64,000 nt of DNA from Xylocopa sonorina (lineage: Eukaryota > Arthropoda > Insecta > Hymenoptera > Apidae), in NCBI RefSeq assembly GCF_050948175.1, contig NC_135197.1, positions 2,188,501 through 2,252,500 on the forward strand. Direction: 5' to 3'. The position numbers and the translations under genes were made by a program. Below, one piece after another: positions 28,201 to 39,100 of the stretch. The notes beneath the pieces were generated by a model that worked only from the letters and a program-made list of their open reading frames with translations, was not told where the DNA came from and did no database searches. Positions within the stretch are counted from its first letter, which is position 1. Each line of letters opens with the position of its first letter.

Positions 28201-31200
28201 GAATCAGCCGATCTTGACAGAGGTTAGATGCGTAAGCAAAGCAAGTAAAAGCCGAATATGACAAAAGAAGGTTTCTCCCTACAGTTACGTATAAAATATG
28301 TCCAACATTTTTTATGTATTTTGTTCAAACAGAACTTGAAGTATTAATGAACAAAAATCAAACATCTCATATATTACAACCTAACATTGTAACTAAAATA
28401 TTTCATATAACGTTCATATAAAATCATATAACGTTTATTGAACGTTATTATTTTACAATCTTCCATTTTTCTTTGACGCAAGCTTCGCACAGATCCCCTC
28501 TTTCTCTCCCTCTATTCAATTCAAATTATGGCACATTCATACGTAATCAGTGTCGCTCGTTTTCGTCCACATTCATTCGTATTCGCTCACGTCAGTTTAG
28601 TGGTGGTCGTCAAACGTGGACACACGATTCAGCGAGCATTTACATTCGCCCGCGTCGCGTGTCTTCACTGCCGCCCAAGTGGCTCGGAAACGTTCACGTG
28701 AACCACTTGCGCGCATCTGGCGGATACTCGGGTTTAACGAACGAGCTAACACTGGGTAAGTGCGAACAATTCGCGAGACACCTACCTTCCCGACTAATTG
28801 TCACAATCCAATCTCGACACGGTGTCGAGACGACGCCATTTAAGCGGGTATTACTACTACAATGGACATATAAGTATAAATGTACAGGATGTGGCAGAAC
28901 GAGTAATCCAATTGGGGATTTTATGCGTAAAAATGAATTTCGAAGCTAAGAGTGAAATCATTTGTTCGTGTCAGATTCAGAATTGAAGTAAATAAAATAG
29001 GCATCGAAATTAATAGCGTGAGTTACTATTTGCTTGAACAGTTTGAATGATTTTGGTGATTTTTCAATACTTACATTATTCAGCTTCGAATCGCATATTT
29101 TCATTGGGACATGGATCGAAGGGTGGATAAATGAACTCGTATTCACATTTCAGCTTGTGGCCCACGAGAGGCGACTGTCAACTTCTGCCTCCCGTACAAT
29201 GGCTGCAATGAGTTTAGGATTCATTGTTATGGTCACACCATGGACGATTCAGGAAGTCGTTGCAGCTTGTACAGGAAGCAAACCACCGCCGTTCCTCGAC
29301 TTTCTTGCTACGTGGCTCGCGCTCTCCAACAGCTTCTGGAACCCGTTCCTCTACTGGCTGCTCAACAATCACTTTCGCCGTATTTCAAGAGAGCTTCTCT
29401 ACACTAAGGTAAGCGTAACAGATTTAAACAGACACCCTGTAAGCGAGACCATAATCGATGCCTCGATGGGAAAATTTCGCATCTCATTAACTTTTGTCGT
29501 ATGCGTTCATTAGATAGCTCAAAAGGGGATGCAAAATTTGAAAAATGAAAAAGCACAAATCAACAAAATATAAAATATTCTTTTTCTAGAGTGTTTTAAT
29601 TTTAAACTGAAGGTAGTACTTTATCATAACTATAATAATATCACTCTCATTGGTTTCCCTTGATTTGTCGATTCTAAATTACACATATAACAATTTATGA
29701 AACTGATTAAACAAATACTTTTCTGATCTATGTAATCGGGTAGCAAATTTTAATTTTGATACTATTTTTCATTAAACGATGTATCCTCTCGTAAGCGCAG
29801 CTGATATTACAATAATATATACGACAGTTTTGTTATAACTGTACAGTTTTTAAATTTCTTTTTTCAACTTGTAAAACTATAATCACTCTTGACTAGCAAC
29901 CTCAGTAAATCCATCAAACTTTTCGACACAATTTTGTAAAAAAAGAAGTTACGATTCATTCACTTATCATTAATGAATCGCTCTAAGGGATAAATAGATT
30001 CACGTAAACACAAATAAACTCAGCTTATCCCGCCTCGTTGATTTTTATGCCGTTTACAGTGGCTTGTACGCATACGCATTAGGTATCGATTTAACTGTAC
30101 ATAAACCGGGTGTGATAACGCAGCTTTTACGAAAAATATTATTAAACCAGTTGTGCAGCTCCTAACGAGATCGTATAATACAATATGATAGAATTACTTG
30201 AACAATCAAATTTCATGATGGTAAGTAATATTTAACGTTGAAGGCAAACGATTCCACACAAATGAACGAAGACCAAAAACAAGTTTAAAGTTCCTCGGAA
30301 AACCAAGGTGGAAGAAAACAAATTTGATTTAGCACATTGGGTGTAGCACAATATGGTGGCAAAACTGCGACGGTAGATTCAACATATAAAAATAATGAAA
30401 GAAGTTTCAGATATACGTTTGTTTTATCTGACCTTGTTCTCGAGTTACAACCATTTCTATGGTCTACGAACTACCTTCATGTCTCATAGAAATGGCTGAA
30501 AGTGGCCACCTCCATCTTCAATGTGACCCTCTAAATGTCTTATCATATATTTGTTGGAACCCTTCAAAATTGCGTCGTGCAGTTGGCATTCGCTGGCAAT
30601 TTATTCCAATATATTATTAAAAAGTGGGAACGTTATCTCCCGTTGTATAGCAGACCAAAGGCTTCCTGTATCGCCATAAATAAGAAATCCGGAAGACCTA
30701 AGTCCGACGACAAGGGTAGTAAATTATTTCGATCAATCTATTTACTTTAGAAATTGTTTATGCGAAATTTATCTATATACCTAACACGTATGAATATTTT
30801 GTAATAACAATCGCACATGGTGCACCTCGCAGCTAGAAAAGGGTGCAACGTGAATGCACGTATGCAAGAGGAACGTATGGCCAGCAGTTTTGTGCGATAT
30901 CCAGTTATGTAAATTTGCGCACGGCTGCGAAACTGTGTTATGAAAATCGCTACCTGGAACATATAAATCATGTACTATAATAAATCTCTATATTGTGCGA
31001 GTTTAATTAAAAAAATTCGTAAAAGAAATATAAATATGTATATTCTTTAAATAATTTAATTAATTTTTTTTTAAACATGTATTAACCACTTAATGTGATT
31101 GTATCACTCATTCCTGAGAAAGACTAAAAAGTGGCTTGCAAAAAGAAAAATAGTGAAAAAATCGTCGACTAATGCTTTATTACTTTTTTTTTATTTGTTT

Positions 31201-34200
31201 CGTATGTGTTATTAAAAGCAAATACTTTTAGCGAAACAAGAATAAAAACGTGTCGACATAAGATAAAACTTCCAACCGGAAATTGGAAGTCTCAGGCGTT
31301 TATCGTTCCTATTAGCATTGTGTCACAGTTGTGTTCAAAAGCTGCAGAAACGCAACCTACATTCAACAGTGCTTGTGTGGTAACGTTCTCTGATATTCCG
31401 CTGGTATTGCACCTGAGTCAGATAAACCAATGGTATCGAGTTATTTTTTATTTACATTCATCCCTCGATTCACGTGGTATGTTCAGCTCCCGGCTTTCCA
31501 TCCGACAAATAATTTCTACGTTATACTATGTTCAATTCTTATGTATGGCTCAGTTTTATACGGTCAGAAAATTGCCTTTTTATGGTACACGTGAATAATC
31601 TTTTACGGTAAAGCGGCGATATTGTACCAATGACATATTAGAAGCTGGTTAACTATACAGAGAATTACTATAAATAATAATTTCACATCTTTGGATTTTC
31701 TTATAAACTGTTGGTATATAATTAGTGATTGAAAAATTGAAAGTGTTAGCTCAAGATGGAGTATTCTTTAAATTTCTATTAATACGTTCAATTTTGCAGC
31801 ATTGTAGCTCTGTAATCATACGGTTCAATGAAAAATGTTTGAGACAAAATTTGAAACGATTATATCCTCTAAATATATATTTAATATAATTTATTTTTAA
31901 TTTATGGTATACCGATAAGAACGTTTTGCAAAAAAAAATAATTTTGGTTGCAATTCTTCAAAGTAGCAATAACGTTGCTTTGAGTTTGAAAATATGTAAA
32001 ATAAACTAAAAAAACATGACCTTCTGCAGGCAAAGCCATCATGCTATTGGACTATAAGGTGTCTGATACATTTGTGAATTTAAAATTCATTTTTTAATAG
32101 TTTCATTAGTTTTAACATCTATTTTGTAATACAGCATTATATATTATTATTTTTCATTGCATATTTCAAAATAGTCAAGTAATTCACTAAAGTAATTATA
32201 ACAATTTCCGGACCTATCTTAAAACATGAAAAACAAATTACTAAACGTTTATAGACGTCTACTATTGCCACGTCCATTGTGATACGTAACAAAGTGGCGA
32301 ACTGGACGGGTGGATGTATAGCAGAAAAAGCGTCGGTAAAACGGTTACCGTAGGAACATCGTAGCAACGATAAAACGTGACGAAAAAATAAGATTTATTT
32401 GATCCAATACGCGTTAGGTGAAACGACTCGTTCCCAATACTTTCTGCAATTTAACGACCCTTTCTTCTCCTCTACGCTTTTCATCCTTTCGCCCTACCTA
32501 CTGTTCACTGATTCAGCATGTCCCCGAGATACGTTATGTTGACCCTCGCAGCGCCGGTCATACATCTCCCTGCTTCGACTTTACAGCCCATGAATTCCGA
32601 AAAGCTCGTTGGTGTCCCGTAAATTTTAATCCTGTAGAAACGCACGGTGTTGTTCCACCACAGCCAATCTGTCTATACGCGTTTGCCTATCGTTTACTAC
32701 AATAATTAGTCGATAGTTAATTGTTAACCCTCACGAAACGACGTAAACGTCTAGACATCGGTTCGAGACACCCTGCCCGTTTAATCTAACCATCCTGTTG
32801 AGTTGATTAAGGTGACTTTAGCCAGACGAAGCTCGTTTTATCGAAAATAAATGAAAGATTGTTTTTTTAAATTTAATTGTGTTATTTATATGCACGGAAA
32901 TGATCATTAATATTATTGATACCCCTTTCTTGTTCGTTAAATTATTTTTCATTCCTTATAATAAAACATTCGGTACACCATGAGAATAAAATCCAGAGCT
33001 TGATTAAAAAATGTTTCATTGAAAAATGTCACTAAATATTGGTGATTGTTCAATATACGTTGTAGCCACTTCGTATAATGTGACATTTTATTATTACGCG
33101 AATAAATCACAATGCAAATATCAATACTATATATAAATGAAGTATAAATGTATTTAAATATGGACATTTTTGATTAAAAATGTATTACAATATATGACAA
33201 ATTGGCAAATTAAAATAAATAAAGACTCTAAAATTACGTTTTTTCGATCAAGGTTTTAAACAGATTAAATTTATCCAGTCGTGAGTAAATTCACGTTCTA
33301 TATGATAGATATCTTTCTCACATGCTCGCATCGCACGTTAACATTAACAACGAGGGAATAGTTTAATTTGGATGACGGAAGGTATAAGACACCGGTTGAA
33401 AACGAAAGACAGACTTTATTTAATGTTAACAGGATATTTCAAATAGTAGAGGTGTGTTATATTAAAAAAATTATAAGAATCTGCTCTGTCTGCTTCGAGC
33501 ATACGCTTTTAATAGTTTTCATAGGGCGTATACCAAAGAATAATGCGCGCGGATTGGTTTCAGCAGGAACCGAGGAAGAGTCTTCTTTGATTTTATTTGA
33601 CGAGCCATTTTTGAAATGAATGTGCTTTTTTAGTTAGAGAGTGCTTTTTTGGCTAGAGAGCTCACAGGTAGAAATTCACCCCTGTGTGACGCACGGGAGA
33701 AAAATATCGGGTGTCCCGAACTAACCGTAGCGGGTAATAAACTTGAAGAACACCTCGACTATAGCAATGAAATATAATATTAGAATATAATATTTGGTGC
33801 ATTATAGCATAAGATAAAACGGGAATTTTAGGTAAATAACGGCTCCTTATTTATTATTATTGCTACGGTTAAATTTGTATTTTAAATTATTTTATACCAG
33901 GTATAATGAAGGAAAAATCCTTAAAAATGGCTATTGACCGATGTAATGAAATTTTAACGTAGATTGAATTATGCTTGTTAGTTGCAAAAAAATTTAAACC
34001 GAAAAAAATACAAACTTTTAAAAAATCGTCAAATCTGCAATTTCAATGCGTCACATTAGCTAAACGAATTTTCATTAGAGAAGATAAATTTGAAGGCAGA
34101 AAGTATCCTAGTTTTATAAAGAAATATGATTTTCCCGGAACGAACATTTTTTCCCTGCTCTTAAGGTTACCTATATAAATTGTCGATAACTTACCGTAAC

Positions 34201-37200
34201 TTATAAGCATGGTCAAATTTACGAGGAGGACGACAATTTGATTTTCAAGCTTTTACGATTTAGGGTCACTCGACGACGGTTTCTCGCTTTGAGAATCGCA
34301 GAGGGGATGACGGAGTCGATATTAACGAGTCCTTTTCAGCCGATATTAACGGGGCACTACTGTAGCGAGCAAAGATATTTTCAACTTAAACGTTAAACAT
34401 CTCGTAACCATTTACGCGCCAAACCATATATGCGTTAACTTTAACGTTCGGAACCTTTGCCTGCCAAGTAAAAAAACAAATTACAGCACATGTATTTAAC
34501 TACGGCCAATAATCTTTCAGTCCATTTGCTACAATAAGAAAAATTTACTTTTGTATCAGTCGTAATAATATATATAAATTTCTACCGTATAAATAACAGC
34601 GAGTCAGATTTCCCAACATTTATATGTTAAAATTTTCAAACAATTAGCAGCGTTGTAGCGATAAAGAATGTTAAATTACTTTCCAAGCTTATTCACAGAA
34701 CGCGCGGGTGAGAACAGCGAAACTATTCCGTGAGGTTATATAGATATAATAAAGGTTAAAGATATTAAACGTGCCAGAGTAAACACCGGTGTATGTTACA
34801 TTACCAACGTGGATACATCGCACTTTACGCTATGCGAATTCCTTTCGGTAGATAGGAATAATTCAGCCTAAAGAGGGATTTGGACACGATGCCCTTTATC
34901 CCCGTGCAGCTACAGGATCAAGCACTTTACCCTTCGTGCTTATTCCCAGAATTGTTCACTTTGCATTGAAATCCGTATATATTTATATTCGTATTTACAT
35001 AAGCAACGATAATCCCGTTCACACGATAAATTAAGTTTACGCCTCTTGTCTCCAACATAGAAGAAATATCTACTGGTTTCAGAAAATATATTACCGACAC
35101 CTTTATATTATTTTGTGATGAAATGAACGATAACTATTAGCGGTAAATGACGTTAATGTTCTACTGATACACAGTCAAGATAAATTACACTTTGAAAGTA
35201 TATTCAATATGTATGTTCCTTTAATCGATGATAATGTCCAGTATTTTTTTGCGGGGAAACTTGCAAATAATTTGAATTTTTCTGATTTTTTATATAGTTA
35301 CTTTGTAGATCAAAACCATTGGGACCGAAACAACACTGTTGTGCGACTAGCACGGGTGGTCTCGATGTCTGCAGTATGGCAGGGATTGACTTATCAGGTA
35401 TGTGGAGAAATGTACTATTTGTACTTAATATAATGTAGAATAAAATTATTTCAATTTAGGTATACATTAAGACGTTTGAAAAAGTGATATTTTTAAAAAT
35501 TGACAATGCATCGCCAGGTCCGTGCCATTCATTTGTATTTTTACACAATTTCGCTCACGAAATGTGCAACATTTCACGCGGCTGGCCAAAATTACTCTCC
35601 CTAAATTACACTTGCACCCATCATTTGCATACCTCGTACATCAACTGAGTAAGTGCAAAAGTTACGCGCGCCTCCATACCATTTAATTTGCTAAAACGGA
35701 ATGTACGTACATATGTATATCGCCTCAAATTTCTACCTTAATCGTAGCTAAATTTATTAGTATTTAATTACATACTACGTAACGTTCAAAACATTAATGC
35801 ATTGTTATATACATAGATCGAACGTTAGAAAGAAATCGTTAAAAAAGAATTTTTATAACTAAACATCAGTTTAATTTTTCCAGAGCATTAACTAAGATAA
35901 GGATTATGATATACAGGTATATAGCTCTCGTATCTAAGCCGTGGCACTATTTTAAAATAAGATTGAAGAAGAGATTTTCTTAAGGAGAGATATATGCTTT
36001 CGGTTATATGTATGTTACGTGATGTATGAATAGGCTATTTAATAAAACCACGAGTCTTCTTACCCATTAATCCATATATTATTCAGGTTAGATGGAAATA
36101 CGAGTATTTAACAAGATTTCGCGAAATCCAAAGAATTTTGTACATTTTTGGAATATATTTTTATATGTAACTTTAAAAGGTTCCATCGAAACTGACTTTG
36201 AATTTATTTTATTTTAAATTCTCCGTGCGCGGTCTATACTTCCATTCCTGTAAAAGGCCATTACCGAACTTGGCTTCTTTCGAAAAGTTACGAGGCACGC
36301 CATAATAGCTTTTCCTACAAGTAAAAGTTTTACGAAGGTAATGTTTACTGGATTCTTCAAAATGTATAATTTCAATCTGTTTAACTGGTGCATTATTTAC
36401 CAGCACATTGGAAATGTGAAATAATCATTCAGAATATTTGAATACAGAAAGGAATCATGCATATTAATAATAATTATCGTCGAATTTGTTAAACTCTTTA
36501 CGGTGGAACTTTGTTTCAATAGAAAATTGAAAACTGTTTAATAGCTGTAACTCTTTTAATTATATTAGAGCCGGCCACTTAATTTTGCTTTAACGAAAGA
36601 ACTATTTAATTCAATATTCTTGGTTATTTAGTTACAATGCTTAATTCAATATTTTCATTATTTGAAAATTTAATTACCCTAATAAGCAGGATTTTAATAA
36701 GAGAAATCCGTATAAAGTTCAATTTAGGTTAATTTAATTTACCGCCTAATTAGCAATATGAATACAGTTTGGCACAGTTCGATTGTATGAATAGTCAAAA
36801 TTGAATAATGAATTTTATGGAAAAGTCGTTCATGTTCAGCGGTTAAATGGAACTGATTGTTATTAGAGACCGCTATAAATTTTCGTTTATGGACGGCGCA
36901 CGAGAGAACGTAGTCAGCTCCAGTAATGGAGGCTATCAAAAGGCTGGTTTATGTTACTGTAATTAGCTCGAAACATTGATCATATTAGAATGTCCCTCGT
37001 TCTTCAAAAAAAGATCACATCGCATAATGGTCAAACTTTAACCCACAGTGCATATCAACGTTTAACAGCTTTGATTTCTTCTTTTTTTCTTTATTTTTAT
37101 TAAAATTAATACAATTTATATTTTTATCGAGTAAACAATAAATTAATACCTAATATATGCGTATCGTTATTTTAAAGGATGGATAGAGAATGGTGTTACA

Positions 37201-39100
37201 TTTGACATGAATGTTGCAGCAATTAAATGTATCATTAGTTATTTACGAACTATTACTATACTCTACTAAAGTATATATGTTTGTACATAAAATTTTATGT
37301 ATGAGTTTAATGACAGTTTTCCAATATATCCCAATATACATGTTTCCAAGCAATAAAGCAGAGACTGAATAGTTTTCGATCAACTATGCGAGAGAAGCAA
37401 ATAATACCTATATATTCATAGAACAGGTCTACAATGTCATGCACTTAAAATATTTCACTTTCGTACTGTACAGAAAATGGTTGTTGTAATATTGATTTGT
37501 TACCTTTGTAAGAGGAATATTTTCATTAAAAACAATGGCACTATTCGCATTCTGAAGTACACGATTACATTAATCCAATAATAAATGCGATAGCACGACG
37601 TTTGGGGAGGCACACGATCGGCAAAGCCGACTCAAAAAGGGTTGTTTTTATGAGTTTACACGTATTAAAATGGCCAACATTTATCAAACCGCATATATAT
37701 CTTGAAAACAATGAAATTTCCCTCCAATTTGTACATAATATTCGCAAATATTAATTAAAATTGTATTATCTTCGCGAATGGAGAATAATGTTATTACTCT
37801 GAATGGTTCACTTCTATTTGTTAAATTATAACGATATTCAACTGTACCACCTTGAATCGATTATCGTTAGTTAAGTATGATTTCTTCACTGAGTATAGTT
37901 TCATTTAATAAATTAAAATACGCATATCGCGTTCATTTCTTTATCCACTTTTTAATGTAACATTTATGCTTTGCACAGTACTTTATAAGCTGATAAATTA
38001 TTATGATTATGGACGTTCTTTTTCCTCATTCGAATAACATTGATCAAACGCTCTGAAGCTTGCTGGTATGACATAGTGATGGCAGAAAAAACTAATGGCT
38101 ATGAATATTCGTCGATTTTTTATGTGGCTTGATAAAAGTGAATAAAGGTTACGATAAATGGAGAATGATGTGGAGTTTATGTAAAAATAATGTGCGTGAG
38201 TTTATTTGAGTGCCATAACAGCTGAGATCAAAGAATCGTGAATGATATGTACATATTGACCATATTGTGGCGTGTGTACAATGTTATTGACAAATTTGCT
38301 CGATCAATATTATTATACGAGCCGCATTGAACAAGTAGTTGAAGTGCCATATATTATAGCTTTTATGGATCCGTCCTGGCCAGAATTTTATAGTACCCAT
38401 GAATTACAAAAGTGAAATATAAAGAAGAAATTAAACAGTATATATGAGCATTTTTATAAATTTCAATCAAAAAGTATTATACGAAATAAGAATGTATTTA
38501 ATAATTTCAAATTATACAATAAGTAATGTAGATGATAATTCATTTATAAATACATATTGCATAAAAACAGACAAATTTTAGTAATCCATATAGGTCATCT
38601 ATGTTTCCTAATAACTATGGACGTTATTCAAACATTAAATTGTTAACAACCAAGAAATGATCCAAATTATATCCCAAAATGAGGATTTTGCAACTGCTCG
38701 AACCAAACTCCTAATTGCAATAATCAACATCTACACACTTACATTTGCTCGTTTACTTAATTTCTATCCCATGTATTATATGTATTGTATTGTAAAAACA
38801 CAAACGTGTTCTTTTTTTAGGTTTAGACCGTTGTTCAATAGATCGATGTTCAATGGCTCGATGCTCCTCTTCTTCATTAGCCAACACACCGCCACCACTT
38901 CCTTGGGAAACTGGACATGCCATACGCAATGACACTGCGCCTACGTGAGGTATAGAAATATACACGCGCTCATTTCATAGCGTACGTTACTTTATACTAT
39001 TTAACACGATTAATTTCCTCTTCCTCTTCCTTTTGTTTCTTCAGTTAGGGATGCCGCCACGCAAACGGAAGACATTGGATCTCCGACGCATGCCAGTTAG
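409..39100 (+). CDS. Orphan class A (rhodopsin-like, amine-like) G-protein-coupled receptor, 5' partial, seven exons in window
   Basis: Coding exons 409-525, 7804-7943, 10053-10200, 29154-29408, 35298-35397, 38821-38944 and 39049-39100 join in phase to give about 311 residues, from the end of TM3 to the C-tail; TM1-2 exons lie left of the window. Seen: the DRY motif (DRYVCMLHP) after TM3; TM4 and an ECL2 with the disulphide cysteine (LLACDP); TM5 with the conserved proline (FYFPTTM); a short third loop; TM6 and TM7 ending in NPFLYWLLNNHFRR (NPxxY form). The TM6 CWxP toggle reads MVTP, so the tryptophan is missing. The tail is Cys/Ser rich. The receptor should signal through G proteins at the plasma membrane; the ligand is unknown. 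It resembles insect amine-receptor-like orphans (possibly Drosophila CG13579, from memory and unverified). A MADF-BESS gene sits inside the third large intron. Confidence 0.9.
3764..3860. mobile_element. Possible degraded hAT-type transposon end
   Basis: The stretch starts CAGTGTTTCTTAAAGTGG and runs into text about 'gtggaacaccaggg'. This resembles the terminal sequence common in hAT transposons (CAGTG-TTCTCAA type). No partner inverted end or transposase was found nearby, so this is only a resemblance. Confidence 0.25.
4600..5150. other. CpG-rich intronic island, function unknown
   Basis: Base composition changes abruptly from about 30% GC to near 50%, with many CG dinucleotides. It carries overlapping ORFs of 83 and 117 codons in different frames, as expected from low stop density in GC-richer DNA. 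No domain, splice pair or homologue was recognised. It could be a regulatory element or an unrecognised alternative first exon. Confidence 0.35.
7804..7943 (+). CDS. GPCR exon: TM4 and second extracellular loop
   Basis: The exon starts in phase 0 after a cag acceptor and ends with a two-base overhang AG before gtattt. It reads GCVAVMSTTWIASVAIFG for TM4 and ends near LLACDPFFARASL, with the ECL2 cysteine. A second in-frame cag 15 bases upstream (exon start 7789) would add YYMRQ. I prefer 7804 because it joins the basic loop ...HTSKK directly to GCVAV. Confidence 0.88.
7944..10052 (+). other. Intron of the GPCR gene (2.1 kb)
   Basis: Bounded by gtattt and tttccccag. AT-rich. It has transposon-terminus-like scraps near 8668 (acagggtgagtc) and 9037 (ggacaccct). 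No gene was recognised. Confidence 0.75.
10053..10200 (+). CDS. GPCR exon: TM5 and start of third intracellular loop
   Basis: One base completes the split arginine codon, followed by 49 codons and the strong donor AGG|gtaagt, leaving phase 0. It reads ILACCCFYFPTTMVLMYCYG, a TM5 with the conserved proline, then a basic loop KLRLKRVV and ends GGHMER. Confidence 0.9.
10201..18900 (+). other. Left part of the 19-kb GPCR intron
   Basis: From the donor at 10201 to the nested MADF-BESS gene. Mostly AT-rich, with GC-richer patches at 11390-11600, 12230-12480 and 17400-18180 and a long GA microsatellite at 13196. ORFs of up to 131 codons occur, but I recognise no protein family and no splice pairs in them. 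Confidence 0.7.
13196..13233. repeat. (GA)19 microsatellite
   Basis: Thirty-eight bases of uninterrupted GA dinucleotide. It sits in the GPCR intron and could also serve as a GAGA-type regulatory tract; this is inference only. Confidence 0.95.
18929..19196 (+). promoter_or_regulatory. Putative promoter and 5' leader of the MADF-BESS gene
   Basis: TATAAAAG lies at 18929-18936, about 265 bases before the start codon. A GC-rich, CpG-rich leader (18975-19196) follows, in contrast to the AT-rich flanks. The transcription start is not determinable from sequence alone. Confidence 0.35.
19197..20696 (+). CDS. MADF-BESS domain transcription regulator, two exons, nested in GPCR intron
   Basis: Exons 19197-19410 and 20176-20696 join in phase (C|GT completes Arg72) to encode 244 residues. 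The first ATG after the GC-rich leader, in the context gcaaATG, was taken as the start. The MADF domain spans about residues 20-116, with the motifs FIEEIKKRPVLWD, the aromatic SW and WRNIRDQFRK; the intron splits this domain. A hinge (150-170) is rich in Pro and Ser. The C-terminus (about 194-229) has a BESS motif: acidic DEDKSFF, then SLLP and KLEFRSEILNTIKKI. Proteins of this family (Adf-1, Dip3, Stonewall type) bind DNA through MADF, a Myb/SANT relative, and contact other proteins through BESS in the nucleus. No specific orthologue is assigned. It is transcribed in the same direction as its host gene. Confidence 0.93.
19411..20175 (+). other. Intron of the MADF-BESS gene
   Basis: Donor gtgagt and acceptor tttgtag. 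AT-rich, 765 bases. It contains a short hairpin near 19491-19515 (ttgcccta / tagggcaa). No gene seen. Confidence 0.85.
20697..27704 (+). other. Middle part of the 19-kb GPCR intron, downstream of the nested gene
   Basis: Includes the 3' UTR of the MADF-BESS gene, with AATAAA hexamers near 21511 and 21531. Then follow AT-rich DNA, CpG-richer blocks at 22040-22560 and 23520-24150, and a purine-rich tract at 25765-25895. Near 25997 a 9-bp stem gtctaaaag/cttttagac flanks a short loop. No protein-coding gene recognised. Confidence 0.65.
25765..25895. repeat. Purine-rich low-complexity tract
   Basis: About 130 bases dominated by G and A on the + strand (blocks such as aaaggaaaggg and ggaggaggaaaaaag) with few pyrimidines. 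Simple-sequence DNA, possibly GAGA-factor-like or triplex-prone. Confidence 0.6.
27705..28381 (-). mobile_element. Mariner-family transposon, internally deleted relic
   Basis: Bounded by TA dinucleotides (27703-27704 and 28382-28383) and inverted ends of about 30 bases starting GGTTGTAA. Read on the - strand, the interior matches the C-terminal half of a mariner transposase. The catalytic-region motif TYDEKW is near 28155, a WWSMAG block near 28070, and the end reads KKCVKSNGCYFD with a stop near 27805. In-frame stops and frame changes interrupt it and the N-terminal half is absent, so 677 bases remain of the usual ~1.3 kb. It is inactive and non-autonomous. Confidence 0.88.
28540..28760 (+). 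promoter_or_regulatory. Candidate internal promoter and non-coding first exon
   Basis: A CpG-rich block contains an arthropod-type initiator match (cgTCAGTTta near 28588), followed by GC-rich sequence and a strong donor (actgg|gtaagtg near 28755), about 400 bases before the TM6-TM7 exon of the GPCR. It may start a short receptor transcript or a separate RNA. No coding role was recognised. Confidence 0.3.
29154..29408 (+). CDS. GPCR exon: end of ICL3, TM6, ECL3, TM7, helix 8
   Basis: 85 codons, phase 0 at both ends, with acceptor catttcag and donor AAG|gtaagc. TM6 reads MSLGFIVMVTPWTIQ; the aromatic toggle of CWxP is replaced by MVTP. TM7 reads SNSFWNPFLYWLL, then a basic helix-8 start HFRRISRELL. 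The exon stands out as GC-rich against its flanks. Confidence 0.93.
29409..35297 (+). other. Intron of the GPCR gene (5.9 kb)
   Basis: AT-rich. A transposon-like scrap lies around 30260-30620, with phrases typical of degraded DNA transposons. CpG-richer blocks occur at 32240-32800 and 34220-34400, and a terminus-like piece (gggtgtcccgaac) near 33710. No gene recognised. Confidence 0.65.
35298..35397 (+). CDS. GPCR exon: membrane-proximal C-tail
   Basis: Acceptor ttatatag and donor TCAG|gtatgt. Entered in phase 0, it reads LLCRSKPLGPKQHCC, then a Ser/Gly/Cys-rich stretch ending GIDLS, and leaves one base. That phase-1 exit is exactly what the next exon needs, which supports both exons. The vicinal cysteines are candidate palmitoylation sites. 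Confidence 0.82.
35398..38820 (+). other. Intron of the GPCR gene (3.4 kb)
   Basis: AT-rich throughout. Ends with the pyrimidine-rich acceptor ttcttttttttag. No gene or repeat family recognised. Confidence 0.75.
38821..38944 (+). CDS. GPCR exon: Cys/Ser-rich C-tail
   Basis: Two bases complete a glycine codon, then 40 codons and a two-base overhang AC before gtgagg. It reads LDRCSIDRCSMARCSSSS, then a short proline run and ETGHAIRND. The other two frames meet stops, so only this frame connects both neighbours. The repeated RCS units are candidate phosphorylation or palmitoylation sites. Confidence 0.82.
39049..39100 (+). CDS. GPCR terminal exon up to the first in-frame stop (TAG)
   Basis: With the acceptor cagttag at 39048, the split codon ACG is followed by DAATQTEDIGSPTHAS and TAG at 39098-39100. 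The better pyrimidine-backed acceptor four bases upstream (ttcttcag, 39044) would instead give ACT then an immediate TAG. The TQT-E/D core resembles a dynein light chain (LC8) binding motif. Which acceptor is used is not decidable here. Confidence 0.6.

Noticed and set aside
28473..28949. 158-codon frame in the CpG-rich block
   Set aside because: It opens with a non-ATG codon, has no recognisable domain, and spans a strong splice donor near 28755. A promoter/non-coding exon explains the block better.
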